33,005 nt of DNA, from the NCBI GenBank assembly GCA_035296705.1, contig DATHAL010000065.1, positions 1-33,005 on the forward strand, written 5' to 3'. Shown here piece after piece: positions 1 through 8,593 of the stretch (the first letter of the stretch is position 1; every line of letters begins with the position of its first letter). This DNA comes from WHSW01 sp035296705 (GTDB lineage: Bacteria > Actinomycetota > Thermoleophilia > Solirubrobacterales > 70-9). The notes under the pieces were generated by a model, which searched no databases, was not told where the DNA came from, and saw nothing but the letters and a program-made list of their open reading frames with translations. Made by a program: the position numbers and the translations under genes.

Positions 1-1846
1 TGGGATCGGCGTCCGCGGCGAGCAGCCGGCGCATGCTCGCGTTGCGAACCGCGGTCGAGGCCTCCTCGAACAGGAAGACCGCCGTCTCGGCGTCGTAGCT
101 CGCGGACTCCGCGACCGGGATCCCGCCCGTGTCGGCCACGCGCCTGACCGCGCGCACGAGCCGCAGCCCCTCGTCGCCGGCGCTCGGCAGCAGGCGGTTG
201 CGCGACAGCCGCCCGATCACAGCGGCGCGGAGCTCGTCGCGAGTCGGCTGGTCGAGGCTTCGCAGCCCCTTGCGCGGGCGGAAGCTCGCCGGGGTGCCGC
301 GGCGGAAGGAGCGGATCATGTGGATGAGCGGCTTCCAGTGCTGGGGCGGGATCGCGTGCAGCGGCACGAGGAGGACGATCCAGAGCAGGCACAGGGCACC
401 GGCGATCACGAGGTCGATGATCGGGTTCGTCTCGGGCAGGAGCTGCGCGCCGCCGCCGATCGCCGCCGCCAGCAGCGCAGCCGTGCCCACCTCGCGGTAG
501 GGGAAGAACAGCGGTTTGTTGCCGAACTGGCCCTTCAGGAACAGGAGGAGGGTCGGGGTCCCGAAGCCGACGATCATCCCGACCGGCGCGGCATAGACGC
601 CGATCGTCCCGGCGAGCGCCCAGGTGATGCCGATGAAGATCGCCGCGGCGGCGACCACCCCGCCGATGAAGAGCGGCCGCTTGTTCGGGATATTGACGTT
701 CTGATTCACCGTGCGGTACATCGCCGGCCCGACGAAGGCGAGCGCGGTGAGCGGGATGAGGCTCGCCGCGGCCGCGTAGGAGGCCGGCGCGGCGTCGACC
801 AGCGCCTTGCCCGCGAGCACCATCGCGAGCACCGCGAGGATGCAGACGAGCGTGAAGTAGGCGAGGAGCTGGCCGCCGGCCGTCTGCTTTCCGTACTGGT
901 CGTGGAAGGCGTCCCACATCGCGGACTTGCGCAGCGGGCGCATCGCCATCCGGAAGCCCTGCGGGCCGAAGGAGACGACGAAGCCGAGCCGCGAGGCGAG
1001 GTGGTAGATGCCGATCTGGTCGTGGTCGACGAACCGCGAGAGGATGAAGATGTCGGCGTTCTGGATCAGCCAGAACGACATCACGATCGGCGCCCGGTAG
1101 CGGCCGCGCAGGATGATCTGCTTGATCTCGCCGAGATCGAAGTTCGGCTCGAAGCTGCCGCGCAGCAAAAAGAGGCCGACGAGTCCCGCCGCGGCGGTTC
1201 CGATGAGCGTCCCGAGCACCGCCCCCTCGACGCCCGAGCCGGTGGCGAGCAGCGCAGTCAGCACGGCGAGCCCGAGGAGTGGCCTCGAGGTGTCGGAGAT
1301 CAAAAACGCGGTCGGCCGGCGCTCGAGCCAGAGCGTGATGTCGCAGATCTTGAAGACGAGCATCGCGCCGGCCAGGAGCCCGGCGAGGGCGACGAGGCCC
1401 TCGTCCTCGGGGTCGCCGAGCAGGACGTCGGCGACCGGGCGGCGGAAGACGTAGATCAGGCCGGCGGCGATCACCCCGAGCACGATCGCCCACGCGAGCC
1501 CGGCGCCGAGCGTGTGCGGCGGCGAGCTCGAGACCTCGTCGTCGTCATCGTCGTCGTCGTCGTCATCGTCGCCGCCGCCGAACGTGCGCCGGACCGTGCC
1601 CGGCTTGACGAGCAGCGAGGCGAGCTGCGTAACCAGGCTGGCGAGGAAGGTGAGCAGGGCGAAGCGCCCCATCTCGCTCGGCCCCAAAAACGCGGCGACG
1701 ACCATCACCGAGACGAGCTGCATCACGTTGCCGACGACGAGCGAAACGGCCTGGACGGAGGAGTTCCGCAGCACGCGGACGCCGAGGACCGCCCCCGATC
1801 CGCCGGGATGGGCGTGGCGCTGCTTGTTGGACTTCTGTTTGGGCAT
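1..1846 (-). CDS. Wzx/MATE-like polysaccharide flippase, C-terminus cut by window edge
   Basis: Open reading frame on the minus strand from ATG at 1846, with no stop before the left edge, so at least 615 residues are seen. Many hydrophobic helices follow one another from about residue 25 to 500, in the pattern of the MVF/MATE/Wzx superfamily. These proteins flip lipid-linked glycans across the cytoplasmic membrane. The early segment with SVQAVSLVVGN and FLGPSEMGRFALL is typical of oligosaccharide flippases. A run of 11 Asp residues (1538-1570) sits in the loop after the second helix. From about residue 515 on, the chain becomes soluble and charged; this tail continues beyond the window. A GAGGG ribosome-binding site at 1854-1858 lies 7 bases before the start. 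It is the last visible gene of the sulfotransferase/glycosyltransferase cassette, so its cargo is probably the glycan made there. The superfamily is fairly sure, the substrate is inference. Confidence 0.8.
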   Translation of the reverse strand, partial: MPKQKSNKQRHAHPGGSGAVLGVRVLRNSSVQAVSLVVGNVMQLVSVMVVAAFLGPSEMGRFALLTFLASLVTQLASLLVKPGTVRRTFGGGDDDDDDDDDDDEVSSSPPHTLGAGLAWAIVLGVIAAGLIYVFRRPVADVLLGDPEDEGLVALAGLLAGAMLVFKICDITLWLERRPTAFLISDTSRPLLGLAVLTALLATGSGVEGAVLGTLIGTAAAGLVGLFLLRGSFEPNFDLGEIKQIILRGRYRAPIVMSFWLIQNADIFILSRFVDHDQIGIYHLASRLGFVVSFGPQGFRMAMRPLRKSAMWDAFHDQYGKQTAGGQLLAYFTLVCILAVLAMVLAGKALVDAAPASYAAAASLIPLTALAFVGPAMYRTVNQNVNIPNKRPLFIGGVVAAAAIFIGITWALAGTIGVYAAPVGMIVGFGTPTLLLFLKGQFGNKPLFFPYREVGTAALLAAAIGGGAQLLPETNPIIDLVIAGALCLLWIVLLVPLHAIPPQHWKPLIHMIRSFRRGTPASFRPRKGLRSLDQPTRDELRAAVIGRLSRNRLLPSAGDEGLRLVRAVRRVADTGGIPVAESASYDAETAVFLFEEASTAVRNASMRRLLAADADP

Positions 1847-1874
1847 CAGCGTGCCCTCGGCGGGCTGCGCCCGC

Positions 1875-2774
1875 TCAGGCGTCCCAGATCTTCCAGTTCG
1901 AGAGGTCGCGGCCGGTCAGCTCGCGAAGCCGCTCGGCATCGGCGCGAAGCTCGGCCAGCGTGTCCGGCGGCAGCGCCGCCTTCACGTCGGGGCGCTTGAT
2001 CTGCCGGCGGAGCGGCAGCCGGTCGTCGAGGAGGAGCCAGAAGTTCGTCGGGAAGAGGCGGCCGCGGCGGCTGCGGCCCATCCTCTCGAGCTTCACCGCG
2101 AGCCGCGTCGCGCGCGTCTTACCGGAGGTCTGGTGGCGCTCCTGCTCGAACCGGGGGTGGGTGAAGTCCGGATCCACGCCGATGAACTCGAACACCTGCC
2201 GCAGCGTCTCCATCCGCCCGTAGCGAAGCTCGGACTGCTGGAAGACGAGGATCCGCTCCTTCGGGTAGTGGGCGAGGAAGCGCTCGAGCTGCATCGCGTA
2301 CTTCGACCGGGTCACGTACGAGGTGTTCGGATGAAGGAGCGTCTCGGCGAGCGTCCCCTTCTCACGTCGCTTCGCGTAGTTGTGGACCCAGTGGGCGGCG
2401 ATCCGCTCGAGCGGGTCGCGGACCATGTAGATCAGCTTCGCGTCGGGGACCACGGAGTGCATCCGCTCCGGCACCCCCTGGTGCTGCGGGAATGCGCTGT
2501 AGTTGGGCGAGGCCTCGCCGCGCACCTTCGCCTCGGCGTCGAAGTGGCCCGCGTACCAGTCCGTGCCGCGCGGCCAGTTGCGCTCCTCGATGAAGAAGTT
2601 GAGCTCCTTCGGCCTCGACATCGAGACCTCCGGGTGAAGGCTGAGGTAGTAGTGAAGTACGCTCGTCCCGCACTTCTGCGCCCCGATCACGATCAGGTTC
2701 GGCAGCGCAACGGCGCGCGGTGCAGCGCCCGGCGCCGCTTGATCAAGCGGTTTTACGGGTGTCGAAGCCTCCAT
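1875..2774 (-). CDS. PAPS-dependent sulfotransferase-domain protein (type A)
   Basis: 299 residues. The 5'-phosphosulfate-binding loop is GAQKCGT (residues 31-37), followed by the PKELNFF segment (55-61) common in glycan and heparan-type sulfotransferases. The 3'-phosphate-binding motif is VRDPLERIAAHW (118-129). Such enzymes move a sulfo group from PAPS to a hydroxyl or amino group of a sugar or lipid. No signal peptide is seen, so it should act in the cytoplasm, before export. The first ~25 residues are Pro/Ala-rich and probably disordered. The start ATG has the SD GAGGG 7 bases upstream, which overlaps the TGA stop of the preceding glycosyltransferase (10-base gap), so the two are probably translationally coupled. 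It differs clearly from the two sulfotransferases at 4290-6277, so the cassette holds two sulfotransferase types. Family call is firm, acceptor unknown. Confidence 0.88.
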   Translation of the reverse strand: MEASTPVKPLDQAAPGAAPRAVALPNLIVIGAQKCGTSVLHYYLSLHPEVSMSRPKELNFFIEERNWPRGTDWYAGHFDAEAKVRGEASPNYSAFPQHQGVPERMHSVVPDAKLIYMVRDPLERIAAHWVHNYAKRREKGTLAETLLHPNTSYVTRSKYAMQLERFLAHYPKERILVFQQSELRYGRMETLRQVFEFIGVDPDFTHPRFEQERHQTSGKTRATRLAVKLERMGRSRRGRLFPTNFWLLLDDRLPLRRQIKRPDVKAALPPDTLAELRADAERLRELTGRDLSNWKIWDA

Positions 2775-2784
2775 GGCGACGCCC

Positions 2785-4293
2785 TCAGGGTACCGGAGGG
2801 GCCCACCCTCCCGGCGCCACCACGACGCGGCGCGGGGCCGGGCGCTCGGCCCGGATCAGCTCGAGCCGGCGGCGCGCGAACGCCTCGTAGTCCGCGCCGG
2901 CGAGCTCGGCCTGGCGCGATCCGCGGCGCGGCAGGTGCTCGATGCCCGTGTCGAGCTCGCGGAGCTCCGCGAGCGCGCCCAGCGCATCGGTGACGACCAG
3001 CGTGCGCTCGGGCGGCTCGCCGGCGTGCGCGATCGCGGCGCGAACCGCGGCCGCGACCTCGGCATCCGGGATCGCGAGCGCGATCACGAGCGCCCGTAGC
3101 CGTGGCTGCGTGAGCTGCTGCTTCGTGAGCCGGTAGGCGGTGCGCGGGGCACTCGCGATGAAGGAGCCCCACCGCCGCCGGAACTCCCGCGCGCCCCCGC
3201 GAGAGCCGGCGCTCGATTGGCGACTTGTTCTCGGTGTGCGAGAAGAACTCGCCAATTCACCGAGCCAGGCGGCCGCCTGGGCGGCGCCGTGACTCGGCTC
3301 CCTCGCTGCCATGCGCTCGGCCACAACCTCACGCTCGGCGAGCAGCCGATCGAGCTTCTCCTCGAGCTCACGGTCGTCAGCCGAGCCGACCCCGAACCCC
3401 AAGCCCGCCGCCTCCGCGTAGCGCGCTCGTGCCGGCTGGTCGTCGGTCTCGCGGCGCATCGGCACGAACAGCGCCGGAACCCCGAGCTCGATCAGCTCGT
3501 GGTACGCGTTGTAGCCGGCGGCGGCGACCGCGGCGTCGAAGGCGGCGAAGTACCGGCTCATCGGGTAGGTCGCGCGCAGCGCCACGACCGCCTCGGGAAC
3601 CGAGTCGGCGGCCGCGAGCGCGGACTGAAGCGCCGCGACCCGGACTCCGTCGAGCCCACCCAGGTGGGCGAGGGTGCGCCGAGTCGCGTCGCGCACGTCG
3701 GAGCCCTGGCCGAGCGTGACGAGGACGTTCACCGCCGCCGGGTCGAGGCCGAGCGCGGCGCAGGCGCGCTCGCGGCCCAGGAGCTCGGATCGGTCGAGGA
3801 GCACGATCGGGGCGACCCGGTGGGCGCGGTCGCGCAGCGCCACGGTCGGCCCCAGGTCCTCGGACTCCGCGAGCTCGCCCGGCTCGAGCACGGTGTCGAA
3901 GGCGCCGGCGCGGCCGAGGGGCACTCGGCTCGAGCCCGCCTTCCAGAGTGGGCGCCGGCACCAGACGGCGGTCCCCTCGCGCGGTAAGGCGCCGAGCAGC
4001 GCCTCGTAGGGATGGGTGCCGTCGAAGACGATCACGTCCGGCTCGGCCTCGGCGAACGCGGCGCGCAGCCGGCCGCGCAGGCGTCGGGACCAGCGGTAGT
4101 CGTTGCCTGACACGGGTGTGGCGTAGGAGGCGAGGTACTCGACCGCAAAGCCCATCGACTCGACCGCCGGCGCGGCGGCCGAGAGCGTGACGAAGAGCGG
4201 CTCGACGTCGTCCGGGAGGCGCCTCGCGATCGCCATCGATCGGGTCAGGTGCCCGAGCCCCGTCCCGTTCGAGGTGGTGAAGAGGATTCTCAA
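2785..4293 (-). CDS. GT-B (MurG-like) glycosyltransferase with extra C-terminal domain
   Basis: 502 residues from a TTG start whose TTGA overlaps the stop of the upstream sulfotransferase. The N-terminus RILFTTSNGTGLGHLTRS carries the glycine-rich loop and His of MurG/UDP-glycosyltransferase-like GT-B enzymes. VTLGQG (192-197) opens the second Rossmann lobe. AGYNAYHEL (259-267) and RETDDQ (281-286) match the donor-nucleotide site of GT28-type proteins. It should transfer a sugar from a nucleotide donor to a lipid or glycan acceptor at the inner face of the membrane. A Ser/Arg-rich linker (about 349-370) leads to a further ~130 residues (371-502) absent from MurG. That part contains TLVVTDALGAL and RQAELAGADYEAF, and I cannot name its function. 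The gene sits between sulfotransferase genes. Fold call is good; donor, acceptor and the C-terminal domain are unknown. Confidence 0.82.
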   Translation of the reverse strand: MRILFTTSNGTGLGHLTRSMAIARRLPDDVEPLFVTLSAAAPAVESMGFAVEYLASYATPVSGNDYRWSRRLRGRLRAAFAEAEPDVIVFDGTHPYEALLGALPREGTAVWCRRPLWKAGSSRVPLGRAGAFDTVLEPGELAESEDLGPTVALRDRAHRVAPIVLLDRSELLGRERACAALGLDPAAVNVLVTLGQGSDVRDATRRTLAHLGGLDGVRVAALQSALAAADSVPEAVVALRATYPMSRYFAAFDAAVAAAGYNAYHELIELGVPALFVPMRRETDDQPARARYAEAAGLGFGVGSADDRELEEKLDRLLAEREVVAERMAAREPSHGAAQAAAWLGELASSSRTPRTSRQSSAGSRGGAREFRRRWGSFIASAPRTAYRLTKQQLTQPRLRALVIALAIPDAEVAAAVRAAIAHAGEPPERTLVVTDALGALAELRELDTGIEHLPRRGSRQAELAGADYEAFARRRLELIRAERPAPRRVVVAPGGWAPPVP

Positions 4294-5267
4294 GCTGCGA
4301 GCGCGCGCTCGCGCTCGTAGGAGCGGCGCAGGACCGGGGCGCAGTGATGGCCCTCGGCCTCCAGTCGCTCGAGCGCCGCCTCGTACAGGCGCACGATCTC
4401 GGCCTGCTCGTCGGCGGAGAGGCCCTTGCGCCAGCGCTCCCGGTGCGCGGCGTCGGCGTTCATCTCCGCATCGAAGAAGGCGCGCATGTCGGGCTCGTCA
4501 GAGATCCCGAGGAAATCGAGGAGCTCGGAGTAGGCGCCGTCGCTGTCGCTCCAGACCAGCTCGTCGAGGCTGATCACGCGCAGCCGCGCCCGGTCGGCCT
4601 CCGAGAGCCCCCGGACGCCGCGCTCGGCCTGATCGAGGCGGTCGGCCCAGAACTCGATCCCGGAGCGGACGTCGGTCGGGTGATGTGGCTTCTGGCGCAG
4701 CGAGACCTTCGAGGAGCCCGAGTCGCGGCCGTCGCGGACCGAGTGCACGAATCGCGCCTCGGGGAAGATCCGCGCGAGCCCGTCGGCGGCGGCGATCGTG
4801 AAGCAGCTCATCTCGACCAGGCACGGCTTGTCCGCCGCGTCCGCCAGCGGCTGGAGGAGCTCGTAAAAGAGCGTCCGGGAGGCGCCGGGCAGGTCGTCGG
4901 CGTAGGTGTCCGCGAACCGGTCGGCGGCGGCGTTGAAGCGCTCGGTCGGGACGATCGTCTGCAACCCGCGCACGCGCCCGCGGCCCAGCGCGCGCCACTT
5001 GGCGCGCACGTAGGCGCGATCGCCGATCCGCACCCGATGCCACCAGTAGCCGCGCAACTTGCGCAGGAAGTCCTCGGGCTCGGTGCGGCCCATGACGACG
5101 TCCGCGAGCCCTTTCGGGTTGCAGTGGAAGCGGCACTCGATCGGCACCCCCCGAAACCGCGAGTGACGGTCGAGCAGGTAGGAGAGGATGTGGGTGCCGC
5201 TCCGCCCGGTGCCGCCGACGAAGACCAGCTCCGCCGGAGGCGATGGGCTCTGCGCGCTCTCGATCAC
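4290..5267 (-). CDS. Sulfotransferase (type B), second of a tandem pair
   Basis: 325 residues. The 5'-PSB loop is GGTGRSGTH (18-26) and the 3'-PB motif is HSVRDGRDSGSSK (175-187), both hallmarks of PAPS-dependent sulfotransferases. A longer upstream reading (to 6305) exists, but the GTG at 5267 puts the PAPS loop where the family expects it and makes a GTGA overlap with the stop of the upstream paralogue, so I choose it. The protein aligns with that neighbour along its length: shared features are a xRGYWW/RGFWW segment, RFH after the first loop, and a C-terminal ERW...LYE.ALxRLEA.G..CAP.LRR block. It probably arose by tandem duplication and sulfates a related position or acceptor. Substrate not predictable. 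The stop overlaps the TTG start of the glycosyltransferase gene. Confidence 0.87.
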   Translation of the reverse strand: MIESAQSPSPPAELVFVGGTGRSGTHILSYLLDRHSRFRGVPIECRFHCNPKGLADVVMGRTEPEDFLRKLRGYWWHRVRIGDRAYVRAKWRALGRGRVRGLQTIVPTERFNAAADRFADTYADDLPGASRTLFYELLQPLADAADKPCLVEMSCFTIAAADGLARIFPEARFVHSVRDGRDSGSSKVSLRQKPHHPTDVRSGIEFWADRLDQAERGVRGLSEADRARLRVISLDELVWSDSDGAYSELLDFLGISDEPDMRAFFDAEMNADAAHRERWRKGLSADEQAEIVRLYEAALERLEAEGHHCAPVLRRSYERERALAA

Positions 5268-6277
5268 GGCTTGCGATCGTAGACGTAGACGAGCGGCTCG
5301 GCCGGAGCGGAGTCGCGCTCGAACGTGCGGCGAAGGAGCGGCGCACAGCGGGCGCCGTCCGCCTCGAGCCGCCCGAGCGCCTCCTCGTACAGGCGCTCGA
5401 TCCGCTCCGCCTTGCGCGCGGAGATCCCATCCTTCCAGCGCTCGGAGTGCGCCTCCTCGCGGTTCATCTTGTTGGTGAAGTACCGGCGCGTCCGCTTCGT
5501 CACCGGGACGCCGAGGAACCGGAACATCGGACGCAGGGCGGCGCGCGTGCGTCGCATCCCGATCAGTTCGTCGAGGGAGACCGTGAGGAGCCGCTCGGGC
5601 GGGATCGCGTCGGCGCCGGCCTCGATCGCGCGGATCCGCTGCTCCCACCACGCGATGCCCTCGACCCGGGTCCGCGGGCGCACGAGCAGGCGGGTCTGCG
5701 AGACCCGCGAGGCGGAGGCGTCGCGGCCGTCGCGCACGACGTGGATGAAGCGCGCCTCCGGGAACAGACGCGCGAGCGTCGGCGCCTGGGCGACGCTGTC
5801 GGTGCTCTGCTCGATCAGTGCGTCGCCCTCGTCCGCCTTCTCGCCCGCGACGGCCCGGAACCAGAGCAGGTCGTAGAAGAGGTTGCGGCAGGCGCGCTCG
5901 AGGTCGTCGCCGTGCTCGGCCTCGAACCGCGCGACGGCCTGGTCGAAGCGCTCGCGGTCGACGAACCGGTACATGCCGCGCAGGCGGGTGGTCTGAAAGC
6001 CGCGCCACCAGAAGCCGCGCAGCCGCTTTATGAACCGCTTCGGGCTCACGTCGCCCGCGAGCAAGCCCGGGAAGCCGTCGGGGTCGGTGTGGAACCGGAC
6101 CTCGACCGGGATGAGCCCGAACCGCGGATGGCGCGAGATGAGCTGGGCGAGCACGTGCGTGCCGCTGCGGCCTGTGCCGCCCACGAAGACGATCCGCGGC
6201 TGCTCCGGCGCTCGCCCGATGTCGATCCCGCCGTAGACCGGCGAGGGCATCTCCGCTGGGGTCCCGAACTTCGGCAT
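5264..6277 (-). CDS. Sulfotransferase (type B), first of a tandem pair
   Basis: 337 residues from ATG at 6277. A longer frame to 6709 is open but overlaps the upstream membrane protein, so it is not used. PAPS-binding loop GGTGRSGTH (33-41); 3'-phosphate motif VVRDGRDASASR (180-191). The Trp-rich LRGFWWRGF segment (86-94) and the Cys-containing C-terminal block are shared with the next gene. The start is in a TGATG junction with the stop of the GT-C gene (one-base overlap), and its own stop overlaps the next start by four bases, so tight translational coupling is likely. Cytoplasmic, no signal peptide. As part of the cassette it is expected to sulfate the glycan or its lipid before flipping; this role is inference from context. 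Confidence 0.87.
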   Translation of the reverse strand: MPKFGTPAEMPSPVYGGIDIGRAPEQPRIVFVGGTGRSGTHVLAQLISRHPRFGLIPVEVRFHTDPDGFPGLLAGDVSPKRFIKRLRGFWWRGFQTTRLRGMYRFVDRERFDQAVARFEAEHGDDLERACRNLFYDLLWFRAVAGEKADEGDALIEQSTDSVAQAPTLARLFPEARFIHVVRDGRDASASRVSQTRLLVRPRTRVEGIAWWEQRIRAIEAGADAIPPERLLTVSLDELIGMRRTRAALRPMFRFLGVPVTKRTRRYFTNKMNREEAHSERWKDGISARKAERIERLYEEALGRLEADGARCAPLLRRTFERDSAPAEPLVYVYDRKP

Positions 6278-8589
6278 CAGCGCTCCAGCTTGAAGTGGTC
6301 GACATACGCGTCGCAGGCCGCAGCCATCCGCTCCGTGCGCGGCGGCCGCCTGGGGCTCGCCGCGAGATCCCCGAGCCAGACCCGCCGCGGAACGCCGAGT
6401 GCCTCCTGGAGTCCGTTCGGCTCGGCGGCCCGGACCTCGATCGTCGCCGTTCCGTCGGCCTCGATCGCGCCCGCGGGCCAGAATGCCCCGCGGCCGGCGG
6501 CGCTCAGGTACATGCCGTCGAGCGACGGCGGCAGCGTGGCCACGGTCGTGCCCTCGTAGAGAACCTCGATGGACACCTGGGACTGGTACTGAAGCGACAG
6601 GTCGTAGGCGCCGGGCGCCAGCCGGAGATCGATGCTCGCGGTGCCGGGCGCCTCGAAGCCGCGCTCCTGACCGCCGGCGGCGGGATCCGCGGGCGCCGGC
6701 GTCTCCCACTCGTCATAGCGGCCGATGGCGGGCTCGGTGAGGATCATCGCCGCGCCCCGCCGCTGCGCCACCGGCGAGGGACACTTGAGCACCGCCCCCG
6801 GATCCCCGCCCTCGTCGAGGACCCGGCTGCGCGGCGTCGGCCCAGTGCGCCGCCAGAGCACGTAGTCGCCCAGCGAGTCGAGACGCTCGAAGTTCGGCGG
6901 CGGCGTCGAGGCGAACGCGGCGGTGGTGGTGATCGCGTAGTCGAACTTGTCGAGCTTGCCGGAGTCGACGGTGTCGAAGTCGGCCGCGAGCCCCTGCTGC
7001 CAGGTCTTCTCCGGACGCGCCTTGATCTCCTCCGGGACGTAGCCCGCCGGCGCGCGGGTGAGGGCGTCGCGGGCGTAGTAGCCGGCGAAGCGGTCGACAC
7101 TGAGGAAGACGAGCGGCTTCCCGTCGGCCTCGGAGGCGAGCTCCTCCATAGCGAGCTGCCGCTCGTCGAAGCCCACGGGGGCGGCGCGCAGGGCCAGGAG
7201 GCTCGAGACCGCCGCGGCGACTGCCACCAGCGTTCCCAACGCATACCGACGCAGGTCGCGCGGTGGAGCGAGCAAGCCGGCGAGCGCGACCAGGAGGGCG
7301 AGCGGCGCGATCACGGCCAGGGCCTTCGCCTCGACGTGGATCTGCGCGAATTGACGCGCCCCGAGATAGACGATGCCGCCGCAGACGAGCATCGCGAGCA
7401 GGCCGAACGCGCGGCCGCGAACGAGGGCGTAGACGCCGTAGGCGACGGCGAGCGCTCCGAGCGCTGCCGCCACGAGAGAGCCGCTGACGTTGGTGCGGAC
7501 GATCCGGTAGTCGCCTTGCGGCCAGATCCCGAACGCCTCGCCCGGAAAGACAGGCGAGCTCAGCCGTCCCTGCGAGGTTTGGACCTCGTTGATCTTCGAG
7601 ATGAAGTTGCTCGCCGGCTCGAACAGGACGACTGCGATGGCGATCAGCGCCGCGAGCGAGATCCCGACCGCGGCGCGGTGGGTCGCGATCGAGCCCCGCA
7701 CGGCGCGCCAGTCGATCGGGCTTCGCCCGGCCACCGCCTCGAACACGAGCCAGAGCGGCAGGGCGATCGCGAACCAGACGAGGCCGGGGATGCTGTAGGT
7801 GAGAACGCTCGCCGCGCCCAGCACCACCGCGGCGACGATCAATGCCCGCCATCGGGCCCGCTCCTGCACCGCGCTCGCCCGCTCGAGCAAGAGCGCGAAG
7901 GCGAGCACGAAGAGGGCCATCGCCGTCTCCTTGAAGGCGCTCTGGGCGAGGAACGAGGCGCCGAGGTAGCTGAGGCCGGTGAGCGCGGCGATCGCGACCC
8001 GGCGACCGGCGCCGAACCCCTCGAGCACGCTCAACGCAGCGAGCGCGGTGAGCGCCGGGATCGCGAAGAGCAGGCCGTTGAAGGAGCTCACGAGCGACGT
8101 CCCGGTCGCCTGCGCGGCGATCACGGCCACCGCCTGCGGGCCGATCGGATAGCCGAACCGGACGGCGCTGGGCTCCGGGCCGAAGCCGCGCTGAAGCCAG
8201 TCCGCCCAGTAGAGCTGCGCGGCGTGGTCGTTCGTGTAGACCCCCTCGCCGAGCACCCCGATCCGGTCGTTGAAGAGGAAGGGCAGCGCCGCGGCGATGA
8301 GCACGATTGCGAGCGAGAGCGCGGCGACGCGCTGGTCGGGGCGGCGGAGGTCGCCGGCGCGCAGGACGACGATTGCCGCGGCGGCGACGAGCAGGCCGAC
8401 GAGCACCGCGGCCGTCGTCGCCCCGCCCGGCAGCCGGACCAGGAACGGGGCCAGCGTGACGAGCGCCGCGAACCCGACCGCGCCCGAGAGCCACGGCGAG
8501 CGCCGCCAGCCGCAGACGAGGAGGATCGCCCGCCCGACGAGGAGCGAGGCGAGGATGATTAGGGCCGCGCTGACATAGATCGCGATCAT
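6277..8589 (-). CDS. Large GT-C-type membrane protein with C-terminal soluble domain
   Basis: 770 residues, ATG at 8589, four bases after the stop of a second GT-C-type gene. The first ~460 residues are mostly hydrophobic helices (about 11). Between early helices lies a loop with YTNDHAAQLYWADWL (118-132). The acidic residue and His there fit the catalytic first extracytoplasmic loop of GT-C glycosyltransferases, which use polyprenyl-phosphate sugars. From about residue 470 the chain is soluble and presumably outside the membrane; the last ~170 residues read like a beta-sandwich (alternating short strands such as YDLSLQYQSQVSIEVLYEG). The family is divergent and I do not recognise a named subfamily. 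It likely adds a sugar to the cassette glycan on the outer face, or modifies a lipid-linked precursor. Architecture is seen, enzymatic role is inferred. Confidence 0.7.
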   Translation of the reverse strand: MIAIYVSAALIILASLLVGRAILLVCGWRRSPWLSGAVGFAALVTLAPFLVRLPGGATTAAVLVGLLVAAAAIVVLRAGDLRRPDQRVAALSLAIVLIAAALPFLFNDRIGVLGEGVYTNDHAAQLYWADWLQRGFGPEPSAVRFGYPIGPQAVAVIAAQATGTSLVSSFNGLLFAIPALTALAALSVLEGFGAGRRVAIAALTGLSYLGASFLAQSAFKETAMALFVLAFALLLERASAVQERARWRALIVAAVVLGAASVLTYSIPGLVWFAIALPLWLVFEAVAGRSPIDWRAVRGSIATHRAAVGISLAALIAIAVVLFEPASNFISKINEVQTSQGRLSSPVFPGEAFGIWPQGDYRIVRTNVSGSLVAAALGALAVAYGVYALVRGRAFGLLAMLVCGGIVYLGARQFAQIHVEAKALAVIAPLALLVALAGLLAPPRDLRRYALGTLVAVAAAVSSLLALRAAPVGFDERQLAMEELASEADGKPLVFLSVDRFAGYYARDALTRAPAGYVPEEIKARPEKTWQQGLAADFDTVDSGKLDKFDYAITTTAAFASTPPPNFERLDSLGDYVLWRRTGPTPRSRVLDEGGDPGAVLKCPSPVAQRRGAAMILTEPAIGRYDEWETPAPADPAAGGQERGFEAPGTASIDLRLAPGAYDLSLQYQSQVSIEVLYEGTTVATLPPSLDGMYLSAAGRGAFWPAGAIEADGTATIEVRAAEPNGLQEALGVPRRVWLGDLAASPRRPPRTERMAAACDAYVDHFKLER

Positions 8590-8593
8590 GGGC

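Noticed and set aside
320..1999. 559-codon plus-strand open frame at the left end
   Set aside because: It is antisense to the flippase, which has coherent membrane helices; the plus frame is Arg/Glu-rich with no recognisable domain.
4290..6305. 671-residue fused sulfotransferase frame
   Set aside because: The extra N-terminal 345 residues are an out-of-frame reading of the upstream sulfotransferase gene; GTG at 5267 with a GTGA overlap explains the second gene.
6295..8562. 755-codon plus-strand open frame opposite the GT-C-like gene
   Set aside because: Composition (Arg/Glu/Asp/Gly) is that of a shadow frame and the minus-strand protein shows clean membrane helices and tight operon junctions.
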